Assembly (NCBI RefSeq): GCF_004342905.1
Contig: NZ_SMAN01000005.1
Span: forward strand, 1 to 64,000
Length of the DNA stretch: 64,000 nucleotides
From: Melghiribacillus thermohalophilus
GTDB lineage: Bacteria; Bacillota; Bacilli; Bacillales; Alkalibacillaceae
Direction of reading: 5' to 3'
Shown here: piece after piece, positions 1-7,065 of the stretch
Layout of the letters: every line of letters begins with the position of its first letter
How positions within the stretch are numbered: the stretch's first letter is position 1
The notes under the pieces: model-generated
What the model saw: only the letters and a program-made list of their open reading frames with translations
The model's database searches: none
What the model was told of the DNA's origin: nothing
Position numbers and translations under genes: made by a program

Positions 1-108
1 TATGCGTATTCGCATGGAATGTCAGCAACCAGCCTAGCATTTGAAAGCAATCATACGATAGAGGAAGAATCAAGCACATTTTGTTGCGGAGAACCACTTT
101 TTTGTTAA
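1..108 (+). CDS. possible 3' end of an unidentified gene
   Basis: Frame 1 is open from the window edge to a TAA at 106-108 and gives 35 residues ending in TFCCGEPLFC. The upstream part lies outside the window. I do not recognise the sequence. It contains an acidic-serine stretch and two cysteine clusters near the end. At this length an open frame could be chance, so the call rests only on the open frame and on its position just before the next gene on the same strand. Confidence 0.3.
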   Translation, partial: YAYSHGMSATSLAFESNHTIEEESSTFCCGEPLFC

Positions 109-181
109 ATATGTAAATGATTTCATATAATATTTTAATAAACACTATACATTCACAAAAAGGAGTGGATCAATCACCCTG

Positions 182-1071
182 ATGAAAAATCATTTGGTTT
201 TTGTGTATGGTACATTAAGGAAACATGAGCCCAATGCCCATTATTTAGATCATGCCAGATTAGTCGCTCGGCAGTCCTGGACACATGGAGAATTATACCG
301 TACCGAGAGCTATTTTCCTGCTCTGAAGCCATCTGAACAGAACATCGCATATGGTGAGTTATATGAAGTCAGCGATACACTTTTAAAAAGACTGGATGAA
401 CTGGAAGGGTATAACGAGGAAGAGGAGCATAATTTATACAGCCGGAAAATCCAGACTGTTTATACGGACATGGGGGCTTATCAGTCAAATGTTTATTTCA
501 TTCACCCCGATTGTGAGCATATGCTTACAACTCCGGTCAGTTTTAGCGACTGGAAAATAGATCGTTTATGGAATGAAAAGCCACATTTCTATTATTTTGC
601 ATATGGTTCCTGCATGGATCATGAGCGGTTTCAGCAGGCAGGAGTAGACCATTATTTCCGGGATATCATAGGTTGCGGTGTGCTACACAATTATTCTTTA
701 GCTTTTTCCTATCATAAGTCTGATGGTGGACGGGCTGATATTATTGAAGGGGAAGGGTATGTTGAAGGAATCGTATATAAGCTACCGTTTGAGGCCCATG
801 AATATTTATTTCAAAGGGAAGGCGTTCACGGCGGTGTGTATCGCGCTACATTTGTAGACCTGATCTGTGAAGGAAAATCGTTAAACGATGTCCTTACGTT
901 TACAGTAACCGATAAGCAAAAAGATCAAGCTCCTCCACTTCACTATGCTCGTGAAATTTCAGGGGGGCAAAAGGGTTTGTCAGTCAATCGTACTTAAAAC
1001 ATTTAGAACATAAGTTCATCGACGAATTTCAAATTGAAGGAATGAAAGCATTTATTGATAGAGAAAGTTAA
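182..1071 (+). CDS. ykqA: YkqA-like two-domain gamma-glutamylcyclotransferase-family protein, frameshifted near the 3' end
   Basis: The protein has two AIG2/GGCT-like modules, each opened by the family signature: YGTLR at residues 9-13 and YGSCM at 141-145. These folds cleave or rearrange gamma-glutamyl amides; the substrate here is unknown. The uninterrupted frame stops at 997 with a nonsense tail (GGQKGLSVNRT). If one G is added to the G6 run at 962-967, the frame continues GAKGFVSQSYLKHLEHK... to a TAA at 1069-1071, which reads like a normal C-terminus of the family. The annotated end uses that restored frame. The ATG at 182 is preceded by AGGAG at an unusually long spacing of about 16 nt. 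Whether the shift is real, a sequencing error or slippage cannot be told from one sequence. Confidence 0.7.
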
Positions 1072-1195
1072 GCCATTCTGTTAAACCAAAATACTTTTCA
1101 AAAATATAAAAAAGATTTCCCAATCAATCCTATTCCCCCACAAAAAATGGGTAAACTATGATTACATGCTGATGGTTCCTGGGGGGGTAAATGTC

Positions 1196-1729
1196 ATGAA
1201 ATGGGGATCTATTACGTTGATCTTTGTGTTTAGTCTTATCATGGTTTTTCATCCTTTTGCAGCAAAAGCAAACGATCATCTCCACAAATCTGAAGAAAAA
1301 TCCGAAATCCTGGAAGAAAGCGGGGAATTCATAGGCTGGACATCAGCTCTTTTAGCAGGATTTGCTTTATCATTATTTCCCGCTCGCAGGAGTGCTCCTT
1401 ATTTGCTTAAACACTCCGTCATAAAACAAAATCCCCAGATCCGCACGTCCATTAAAGGAATCATAAAAGCAGTGGGCAAGGGGCACATGACAGCGGGAGT
1501 CCTGGTTTTGCTTCTCAGCATCTGTCACGGATACCTGATGCTGATTTATGAAGGAGAGATCGGTCCGAGGGAGTTTATTGGTCTATGGGGAATCGGCTTC
1601 TTAGTTTTTTCTTTATTTACTGGACGATTTCTTTCGCAAAATAGGCACAGAAAAGGAATACGCCAGTTTCACATTGTTTCTGTTTTCTTGTTTATCGTTT
1701 TCAGTATGGTCCATATCTTGCTAGACTGA
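1196..1729 (+). CDS. membrane protein with paired H-x13-H motifs, probable diheme cytochrome b / ferric-reductase-like
   Basis: The protein has 177 residues with an N-terminal hydrophobic segment (about 5-23), a short acidic-His extracellular stretch, then four hydrophobic helices. Histidines H97 and H111 lie in one helix and H159 and H173 in another, each pair 14 residues apart. That spacing is typical of bis-His ligation of two stacked b hemes in cytochrome b561 and ferric-reductase-like membrane proteins. The substrate and electron donor are not evident. An upstream ATG at 1166 is in frame, but the G-rich stretch at 1180-1187 is better spaced for the ATG at 1196. It is transcribed convergently with the cytochrome bd operon and shares its bidirectional terminator. 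Heme binding is inferred from spacing only. Confidence 0.6.
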   Translation: MKWGSITLIFVFSLIMVFHPFAAKANDHLHKSEEKSEILEESGEFIGWTSALLAGFALSLFPARRSAPYLLKHSVIKQNPQIRTSIKGIIKAVGKGHMTAGVLVLLLSICHGYLMLIYEGEIGPREFIGLWGIGFLVFSLFTGRFLSQNRHRKGIRQFHIVSVFLFIVFSMVHILLD

Positions 1730-1735
1730 TATACG

Positions 1736-1769
1736 AAAGCGGCAGGAGGTTGCTACTCCTGCCGCTTTT
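1736..1769. terminator. bidirectional rho-independent terminator
   Basis: There is a perfect 13-bp stem (AAAGCGGCAGGAG at 1736-1748 with its complement at 1756-1768) around a 7-nt loop. It sits between the convergent diheme-protein gene and the cyd operon, with A and T runs at the stem ends so that it can serve both strands. Confidence 0.85.
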
Positions 1770-1771
1770 AC

Positions 1772-1867
1772 TTATAACGACTTACTTTTTGCTCCCCATA
1801 CAAAGACAATAACGATGGATAAAATCACGACTAAAAACGGGGCATACATAATGAAAAAATGATGCAT
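1772..1867 (-). CDS. cydS: CydS-like third subunit of cytochrome bd oxidase (31 aa)
   Basis: This 31-residue single-helix protein starts MHHFFIMYAPFLVVILS and ends GAKSKSL. The FxIMYAPxxVVxLS core closely resembles the CydS subunit known from the Geobacillus bd oxidase, a single transmembrane helix that packs against CydA and stabilises heme. The start ATG at 1867 has a strong GGAGGG site overlapping the end of cydB, 12 nt away, so it is the third gene of the cyd operon. It is too short for standard gene finders. The match is recalled by eye, not by alignment. Confidence 0.85.
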   Translation of the reverse strand: MHHFFIMYAPFLVVILSIVIVFVWGAKSKSL

Positions 1868-1879
1868 TCCAATCCCTCC

Positions 1880-2893
1880 TTACTCGTTCCCTTTGACATA
1901 ATCACGGTTAAACAAGAACAGTCGAAGCAGGAGATAAAGTGCAGGTATGAGCAAGAGCAGGCCAAATATAAAAGCTACTACCAGGGCAATGGCCATCGTT
2001 TCATTCGTAAATCCATCGTATATCGTTAAAACCGGGTACAGAAGATACGGATAATGGGAAGCACCATAACCGAGAAAAGCAAAGAAGTACTGCATCATAA
2101 CGGCTGTGAAAGCCCAGCCATAGGCCTTCCGTTTATAAATCAGATAGACCCCGATCATAAAAAATCCAAGGGAAATCATAAACATCCACGCCAGATCCAC
2201 CATTTGTTGAAAATGCTCCAGGTTCTGGGATTTCAGCATATAGAAGACAATGACAGCAATTAGTACCGATGGAACACTCCAACCTAAAGCATAACGCCTT
2301 AAAAGGTTTTCGGCACGGGTATCTTCCGCCTTATTTGCATAATAAGTGAGAAAGCTGGCAGAGATAAACAGTACACTCACAATGGAAAGAAGCACCACGC
2401 TCCAGGAATACGGACTGGTCAGCAGCTCTGTTAGCTTCAGAGACACGCTCTCATCGGTAATCGTTAAGTAACCGCCCTCTGAAATGGTTAGTACAGTCGT
2501 CAGCGAAGCCGGAATAAGCACACCTGTAACCCCATATAAGAAGGTATACCATTTATTATCCTTTGACCCATAGGTACTAAAAGCATAATAGGAACCCCGA
2601 ATCGCAAGCAAAATGATGGATATACTGACAGGGATCAGCAAAGCCGAACCATAATAATAGGCTGTTTTAGGGAAAAACCCCACTATCCCAACAAAGAAAA
2701 ACACGAGAAATACATTGGTTACTTCCCATACCGGTGATAAATATCTTTGAATGATGTTTCCCAGAACATGCTTCTGGCCGGTCCATTCACTATAGGTGAC
2801 AAAAAAACCTGCTCCAAAATCGATGGATGCTACGATCAGATAACCGAATAAAAAAATCCACAATACGGATATACCAAGGAGTTCAAGAGACAT
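1880..2893 (-). CDS. cydB: cytochrome bd-type quinol oxidase subunit II
   Basis: CydB subunit of about 337 residues with eight or nine hydrophobic helices and the family N-terminus (LGISVLWIFLFGYLIVASID). It pairs with CydA to oxidise menaquinol and reduce oxygen to water without pumping protons. Length and sequence character fit the Geobacillus CbdB / B. subtilis YthB branch rather than E. coli CydB. The start is placed at the ATG at 2893 because GGAGGTG inside the end of cydA lies 7 nt upstream. This makes an 11-nt overlap with cydA and implies translational coupling. Confidence 0.93.
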   Translation of the reverse strand: MSLELLGISVLWIFLFGYLIVASIDFGAGFFVTYSEWTGQKHVLGNIIQRYLSPVWEVTNVFLVFFFVGIVGFFPKTAYYYGSALLIPVSISIILLAIRGSYYAFSTYGSKDNKWYTFLYGVTGVLIPASLTTVLTISEGGYLTITDESVSLKLTELLTSPYSWSVVLLSIVSVLFISASFLTYYANKAEDTRAENLLRRYALGWSVPSVLIAVIVFYMLKSQNLEHFQQMVDLAWMFMISLGFFMIGVYLIYKRKAYGWAFTAVMMQYFFAFLGYGASHYPYLLYPVLTIYDGFTNETMAIALVVAFIFGLLLLIPALYLLLRLFLFNRDYVKGNE

Positions 2894-4235
2894 GGATTTC
2901 ACCTCCATGTTTCATGCTATATTCTTGAAGTTCTTTCTCCGGCGGATTGTTCTTAAACATTTTTCTTAAGACGATTGCCGAACCAACCGCCAGTATCACG
3001 TAAAGTACAGCAAACACAATAATTAAAGTCCCTACATGCGGCGATGTTGTTGAAGCTTCAGGAACTTTCATGTATCCCCTTAAAATCCAGGGCTGTCTTC
3101 CCACTTCCGCAAAAAACCAGCCAATTTCAATCGCCAGAAGGGAAAGGGGAGCCGACCAGACAATGGCCCGAAGCATCCATTTGTGATGAGCGAGACGGGG
3201 CTTCCACCTCAACCACATTGCATAGAGCAATGCGATGATGGTCAGTAACACACCAAGCGTAACCATTAAGTCAAAGAAATAGTGGACGTATAATGGCGGT
3301 CGTTCATCCTCGGGGAACTCATTCAGCCCGATTACTTCGGTTGAAGGTGTATTCCCCGCCAGAATACTTAATGCATACGGAATTTCTAAAGCCCCTTTGA
3401 TTTCTCCATTTTCATCCAGGTACCCGTATAAAATGAGCGGTGCGTGACTTTCGGTCTCAAAGTGCCATTCAGCTGCTGCCAGTTTTTCTGGCTGATATTC
3501 CGCTAAAAATTTCCCGGAAAAATCACCTACAACGGCTGTGGCAATCGAGAACACGAGAGCTGGTATCATGGTGATTTTCAGCGCTTTTTTATAATATTCG
3601 TGGTTTTTCCCTTTCAGCATTTGGTAGGCTGCCAGTGCCGCCAGAACAAAAGCAGATGTCATGTAAGCAGAAACGAGTACATGACTTACTTTTGTAGGCA
3701 CAGAAGGACTGAACATCGCCTCTATCGGATCAATATTTGTGATGACGCCATTGACAATTTCAAATCCCTGAGGGGTATTCATAAAGGCATTCACCGTCGT
3801 AATAAAGAAGGCCGATGCACTGGATCCGATCGCAACCGGGATCAACAGAAGGAAATGATAGATTGGCTTTTTAAACCGATCCCAGGTATAGATATAGATT
3901 CCCAGAAAAATAGCCTCAAAGAAAAAGGCGAACGTTTCCATAAATAAAGGCAGTGCAATAACCTGGCCAGCCGTTTCCATAAATTTAGGCCAGAGCAGGC
4001 TCAACTGCAGACCAATCGCCGTACCCGTTACCACCCCAACAGCGACGGTAATGGTAAACCCCCGGGTCCAGCGCCTGGCAAGTAAAATATAGTGATGATC
4101 ATTCCGTTTAATTCCGATCCATTGCGCAAGCGCGATCATTAACGGCACACCCACACCAATGGTTGCAAACAGAATATGGAAGGACAGTGTCAGCTCTGTT
4201 AATATGCGGCTGTAAGTTGTTGCATCATACGTCAT
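2883..4235 (-). CDS. cydA: cytochrome bd-type quinol oxidase subunit I
   Basis: CydA of 450 residues, which binds the b and d-type hemes and the quinol. Conserved residues are in place: H20, E100 and E107 in LPLFMETFAFFFE, H185 in KVSHVLVSAYM, and the GRQPW motif near the C-terminus. The Q-loop is short, as in the Geobacillus CbdA / B. subtilis YthA branch (about 440-450 aa, against 522 in E. coli). Whether heme d or a second heme b occupies the active site cannot be told. A GGGAGGG ribosome site overlaps the stop of the small ORF upstream. Enzymes of this family are known to resist sulfide, cyanide and NO better than heme-copper oxidases. Confidence 0.93.
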   Translation of the reverse strand: MTYDATTYSRILTELTLSFHILFATIGVGVPLMIALAQWIGIKRNDHHYILLARRWTRGFTITVAVGVVTGTAIGLQLSLLWPKFMETAGQVIALPLFMETFAFFFEAIFLGIYIYTWDRFKKPIYHFLLLIPVAIGSSASAFFITTVNAFMNTPQGFEIVNGVITNIDPIEAMFSPSVPTKVSHVLVSAYMTSAFVLAALAAYQMLKGKNHEYYKKALKITMIPALVFSIATAVVGDFSGKFLAEYQPEKLAAAEWHFETESHAPLILYGYLDENGEIKGALEIPYALSILAGNTPSTEVIGLNEFPEDERPPLYVHYFFDLMVTLGVLLTIIALLYAMWLRWKPRLAHHKWMLRAIVWSAPLSLLAIEIGWFFAEVGRQPWILRGYMKVPEASTTSPHVGTLIIVFAVLYVILAVGSAIVLRKMFKNNPPEKELQEYSMKHGGEIHVS

Positions 4236-4248
4236 AAATGAACCCTCC

Positions 4249-4335
4249 CTATAACATGAGCGTCGCCAGGCTTACCATACCGGCAACAGAAATAATGGAT
4301 GCAGCCCAAAAATATAGTGTTTCTTTCTTTTTCAT
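4249..4335 (-). CDS. 28-residue membrane peptide leading the cyd operon, unidentified
   Basis: A short ORF starts at the ATG at 4335, 9 nt after GGGAG, and ends in TAG at 4249-4251, 13 nt before the cydA ATG. The product begins MKKKETLYFWAASIISVAG: three lysines, then one hydrophobic helix of about 21 residues. Its stop overlaps the cydA ribosome site, so it is probably coupled to cydA. It is not CydS, which lies at the other end of the operon. Size and topology match accessory subunits of bd oxidases (CydX, CydH class), but I recognise no family. A leader-peptide role in cydA translation is the alternative. Confidence 0.6.
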   Translation of the reverse strand: MKKKETLYFWAASIISVAGMVSLATLML

Positions 4336-4366
4336 GGCAAAAATCACTCCCTGATTGTTTGCTATC

Positions 4367-4414
4367 AGTATATTCTCACTTTACCACTACCAATATAGGG
4401 GCAACCCCCTATAT
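4367..4414 (-). promoter_or_regulatory. cyd operon promoter with ATAGGGG-N4-CCCCTAT operator
   Basis: A perfect inverted repeat with 9-bp arms (ATATAGGGG at 4393-4401, CCCCTATAT at 4406-4414) and a 4-nt spacer abuts a possible -35 (TTGGTA, complement of 4388-4393). A -10 TATACT lies at the complement of 4367-4372, with a short 15-bp spacing. The start codon of the small ORF is about 32 nt further on. The same repeat stands at the sqr-remnant promoter (9181-9198). Regulator unknown; the position suits repression. Confidence 0.55.
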
Positions 4415-4603
4415 CAAAGGTTTTCGTGAACATTTCTTGAAAAACTTGTTGCTAAATTGTGACGTTGGCAAAATTAGTGAAATTGAGGGGATTTTTTTGA
4501 CACACTGTGGATTTTAAAGACCTAAAACATGAAGTGTAAAACCCGAGGGGGATGGAGTGCGATTATCTACGCATAGTCCCGATCGCCAGAGTCATGCGCG
4601 GAC

Positions 4604-5086
4604 AGCCCAGGCGAAGGGGGCAATGGCCCAAGCTGGGGTGCGGACAGCCCAAGAGGGAGGTGCAATGGCCCAAGTGTGAGGCGCAACGGCCCAAGCATGA
4701 GCGCGGACGGCCCAAGAGGAAGGGGCAATGGCCCAAGCGTGAGGCGCAATGGCCCAAACATGAGGGCGGATGGCCCAAAGGGGAGCGGGAATGGCCCAAG
4801 CTGGGGTGCGGACGGCCCAAGCGAAGGGCACAATGGCCCAAGCATAAGCGCGGACGGCCCAAGCGAAGGGCACAATGGCCCAATCATGGGTGCGGATGGC
4901 CCAAGCGAGAGGTACAACGGCCCAAGCGTGAGGCGCAATGGCCCAAGCATGAGCGCGGATGGCCCAAGGAAAAGGCACAATGGCCCAAGCATGGGCGCGG
5001 ATGGCCCAGGGGAGGTGTGTGACCGCCCATGAAGGTGCTCCCACAGCCCAAAGAATTACCCTAACCGCTCAAAGCTGCGTCCTGTT
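4604..5086. repeat. 21-bp tandem array, about 23 units, core GGCCCAAGC
   Basis: From 4604 to 5086 the sequence repeats every 21 bp with the core ggcccaagc. Alternate units end in gcgcggat or gcacaat, giving a 42-bp super-period in places. Units are degenerate at the ends, and the last three (5024-5086) have decayed. The array lies between the start of the cyd operon and the end of the response-regulator gene. Because 21 is a multiple of three and the unit lacks stops, several frames on both strands stay open; I regard these as spurious because they lack ribosome sites and any protein-like character. Confidence 0.9.
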
Positions 5087-5242
5087 CGCACATAAACATG
5101 ACCTAACGCCTAATAATATAAAACATTATAATTCACTCAAGCTTATATGATTCCAACATACCCAGGGGAACGCCTCAATGGATCCTTCCAATTGATTCAA
5201 ATGAGCTTCTTGCTTTCGTGACACATACATGCTGTTAAGACA

Positions 5243-5276
5243 AAAACGGCTCCCCAATAATTTTGGACAGCCGTTT
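5243..5276 (-). terminator. terminator of the two-component operon
   Basis: Read on the minus strand, an AAACGGCT / AGCCGTTT stem followed by a T run lies directly behind the response-regulator stop codon. Confidence 0.7.
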
Positions 5277-5280
5277 GCCT

Positions 5281-5916
5281 TTATCCTTTAATATAATGAT
5301 TGTTAATCCCATACTGAATCAGTTCGTGTTTTGAATGTAGATCGAGCTTATGCATGATGTTGGATTTATGGTTTTCTACTGTTTTTATGCTAATATTAAG
5401 TTTCTCAGCAATTTCTTTATTGGTATATCCTAAAACCGTCAGGCGCACGATTTCCTGTTCCCGCATCGTTAAAACGGAAGAAGGAGCTTTTTCTTCTCGA
5501 AACATTTTTTCCAGCTGTTCGTCACTAATATGCACCTTATAAAAGCGTCTGCCGTGATACACTTCATAAATCGCTTCGTACAGGTCACTGCCTTTGCTTT
5601 TTTTCAATATATATCCGTGCGCTCCTGTCTGAATCGCCTTTCGAATGTATACTTCTTCATCATGCATCGTCAAAAGAATGACTTTAATATCCGGCTGGCT
5701 CTGCATAAGCTGTCTGGCAGTCGAAAAACCATCCAGGCCATTTGGCATGGAGATATCTAAAAGCACAATATCAGGTTCATGTTTCATTACCAGCTTTATT
5801 GCTTCATGCCCATCTCCGCTCTCAGCCACCACTTTTACATCCTGGTAGTTCTCCAACAACAAAATAATCCCTTTTCGGACAAGGGCATGGTCATCGACGA
5901 TCATTAAGTTAATCAA
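5281..5916 (-). CDS. NarL/LuxR-family response regulator
   Basis: Response regulator of 211 residues. The receiver domain (1-120) has acidic residues D8 and D9 and phosphoacceptor D54 (VLLDISMP). The C-terminal LuxR helix-turn-helix covers about 145-205 (LTMREQEIVRLTVLGYTNKE). It is the partner of the kinase just upstream, whose 3' end overlaps its start by 8 nt. By analogy with NreBC, AirSR and YhcYZ it probably controls genes for respiration under changing oxygen or redox conditions. The cytochrome bd operon and sulfide genes on either side are plausible targets, but no binding site was identified. Confidence 0.9.
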   Translation of the reverse strand: MINLMIVDDHALVRKGIILLLENYQDVKVVAESGDGHEAIKLVMKHEPDIVLLDISMPNGLDGFSTARQLMQSQPDIKVILLTMHDEEVYIRKAIQTGAHGYILKKSKGSDLYEAIYEVYHGRRFYKVHISDEQLEKMFREEKAPSSVLTMREQEIVRLTVLGYTNKEIAEKLNISIKTVENHKSNIMHKLDLHSKHELIQYGINNHYIKG

Positions 5917-6949
5917 TGTGAACCCCTTCTTTCAGTGGCAGCGGAATCCTTGCTCTAATCATCGTACCTCTCCCCGGTTCTGACAGAATAAAAAATTCCC
6001 CTTCAATCTGTTCAATCCTTTCACGCATGTGCTGGATCCCCAAACCCTGTTTGACCTGATCCAGGTTAAATCCCTTACCGTTATCTTTAATCAAAAGATT
6101 GATTTGGTGGTCTTCTTTATTGAGACTGACTACAGCCTTTCGGGCATCTGCATATTTTAATATATTGTGCAGTCCTTCCTGAATGACTCGATACAAATTG
6201 ATTTCCACAACGGCAGGCAGTCGTTCATTAAAATTACTTTCCAGCTTTATTTTCATGTCAGGTCTTGACCGTTTAACCGACTGTATAACCGTCTGGACAG
6301 TGGGGATAAGCCCCAGACTGTCCAGTGATTGAGGACGCAACTGATAAGAATAAGATTTGATATCGCTCATGACATGCTCCAATTCATCCCGTACTTCATT
6401 TAAGTATGCAAGCAATTGTTCATCTTTTACCCGGGATTCAACGGCCTCCATGGCAACAGATATCGTATAAAGGGATTGACTGACCCCATCATGAAGCTCC
6501 TGCGCAAGACGTTTATGCTCATTTTCCTGAGCCTCGATCAGCTTTTTGATCATTTTTTTAGACAGCTTTACTTCCTCTTCTTTTTGACGCAGCGTCTGGT
6601 CCCGGAGGACGAGCAAATATTCTTTTTGATTGGTCTCAGAATCCTGAAACATTAAAGCCGTGCTCATCTCTACATCAATTTTTTCACCATGATAAACAGG
6701 CATTTGCGACAAAAAATAAGGAACCTCATCATGGGCGATCAAATAGCATTTATCTTCGCCGGGACCGGTGTCTCTCGTTTCACAAAAAGAGCAATAGGGT
6801 ACACAATCCCCGAGATGCCAGCCTGTGAGTCGGTGAGCCGAGGGATTCATCGCCAGTATTTTTCTGTTTTGATCCATGACTATGATCCCGTCCTGAATGT
6901 TTTCCAGAATTTGTTTCAAATACTTATTCGGAATGTTAAATGACTTCAC
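5909..6949 (-). CDS. soluble PAS sensor histidine kinase with a four-cysteine, possibly Fe-S, motif
   Basis: Kinase of 346 residues without membrane helices. A PAS domain (about 10-120) carries C49, C53, C56 and C68 (C-x3-C-x2-C-x11-C). A HisKA_3 helix has H153 in QELHDGVSQSLYTISV, and a HATPase_c domain follows with DNGKGF. Related cytoplasmic kinases NreB and AirS bind an Fe-S cluster through four Cys and lose activity when oxygen destroys it. The CX2CX11C part here matches NreB as I recall it, but the fourth ligand lies upstream instead of downstream. Its regulator gene follows with an 8-nt overlap. Redox sensing is an inference from the cysteines. Confidence 0.85.
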   Translation of the reverse strand: MKSFNIPNKYLKQILENIQDGIIVMDQNRKILAMNPSAHRLTGWHLGDCVPYCSFCETRDTGPGEDKCYLIAHDEVPYFLSQMPVYHGEKIDVEMSTALMFQDSETNQKEYLLVLRDQTLRQKEEEVKLSKKMIKKLIEAQENEHKRLAQELHDGVSQSLYTISVAMEAVESRVKDEQLLAYLNEVRDELEHVMSDIKSYSYQLRPQSLDSLGLIPTVQTVIQSVKRSRPDMKIKLESNFNERLPAVVEINLYRVIQEGLHNILKYADARKAVVSLNKEDHQINLLIKDNGKGFNLDQVKQGLGIQHMRERIEQIEGEFFILSEPGRGTMIRARIPLPLKEGVHID

Positions 6950-7010
6950 AATTGCGCCCCCTCATTAAAGCCGTGTTTTATTACCCTAAACGCCCTGACA
7001 ATAGAAGTGA

Positions 7011-7035
7011 ACCCTTGCCGGATTGCAGCAAGGGT
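7011..7035. terminator. possible terminator hairpin
   Basis: The stem ACCCTTGC (7011-7018) pairs with GCAAGGGT (7028-7035). It lies between the end of the persulfide dioxygenase gene and the kinase start, both on the minus strand. The T-rich tail is better on the plus strand, so terminator function on the minus strand is uncertain. Confidence 0.4.
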
Positions 7036-7065
7036 CTATTTATTTAACGATTATACGGCAAACTA

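Noticed and set aside
4552-5044. Long open frames on both strands through the GGCCCAAGC array (up to 156 codons)
   Set aside because: The 21-bp unit is a multiple of three and has no stop, so several frames stay open at once. None has a ribosome site or protein-like composition.
4604-5086. CRISPR array
   Set aside because: Units are contiguous 21-bp degenerate repeats without unique 30-40-bp spacers, and there are no cas genes. The same holds for the other arrays.
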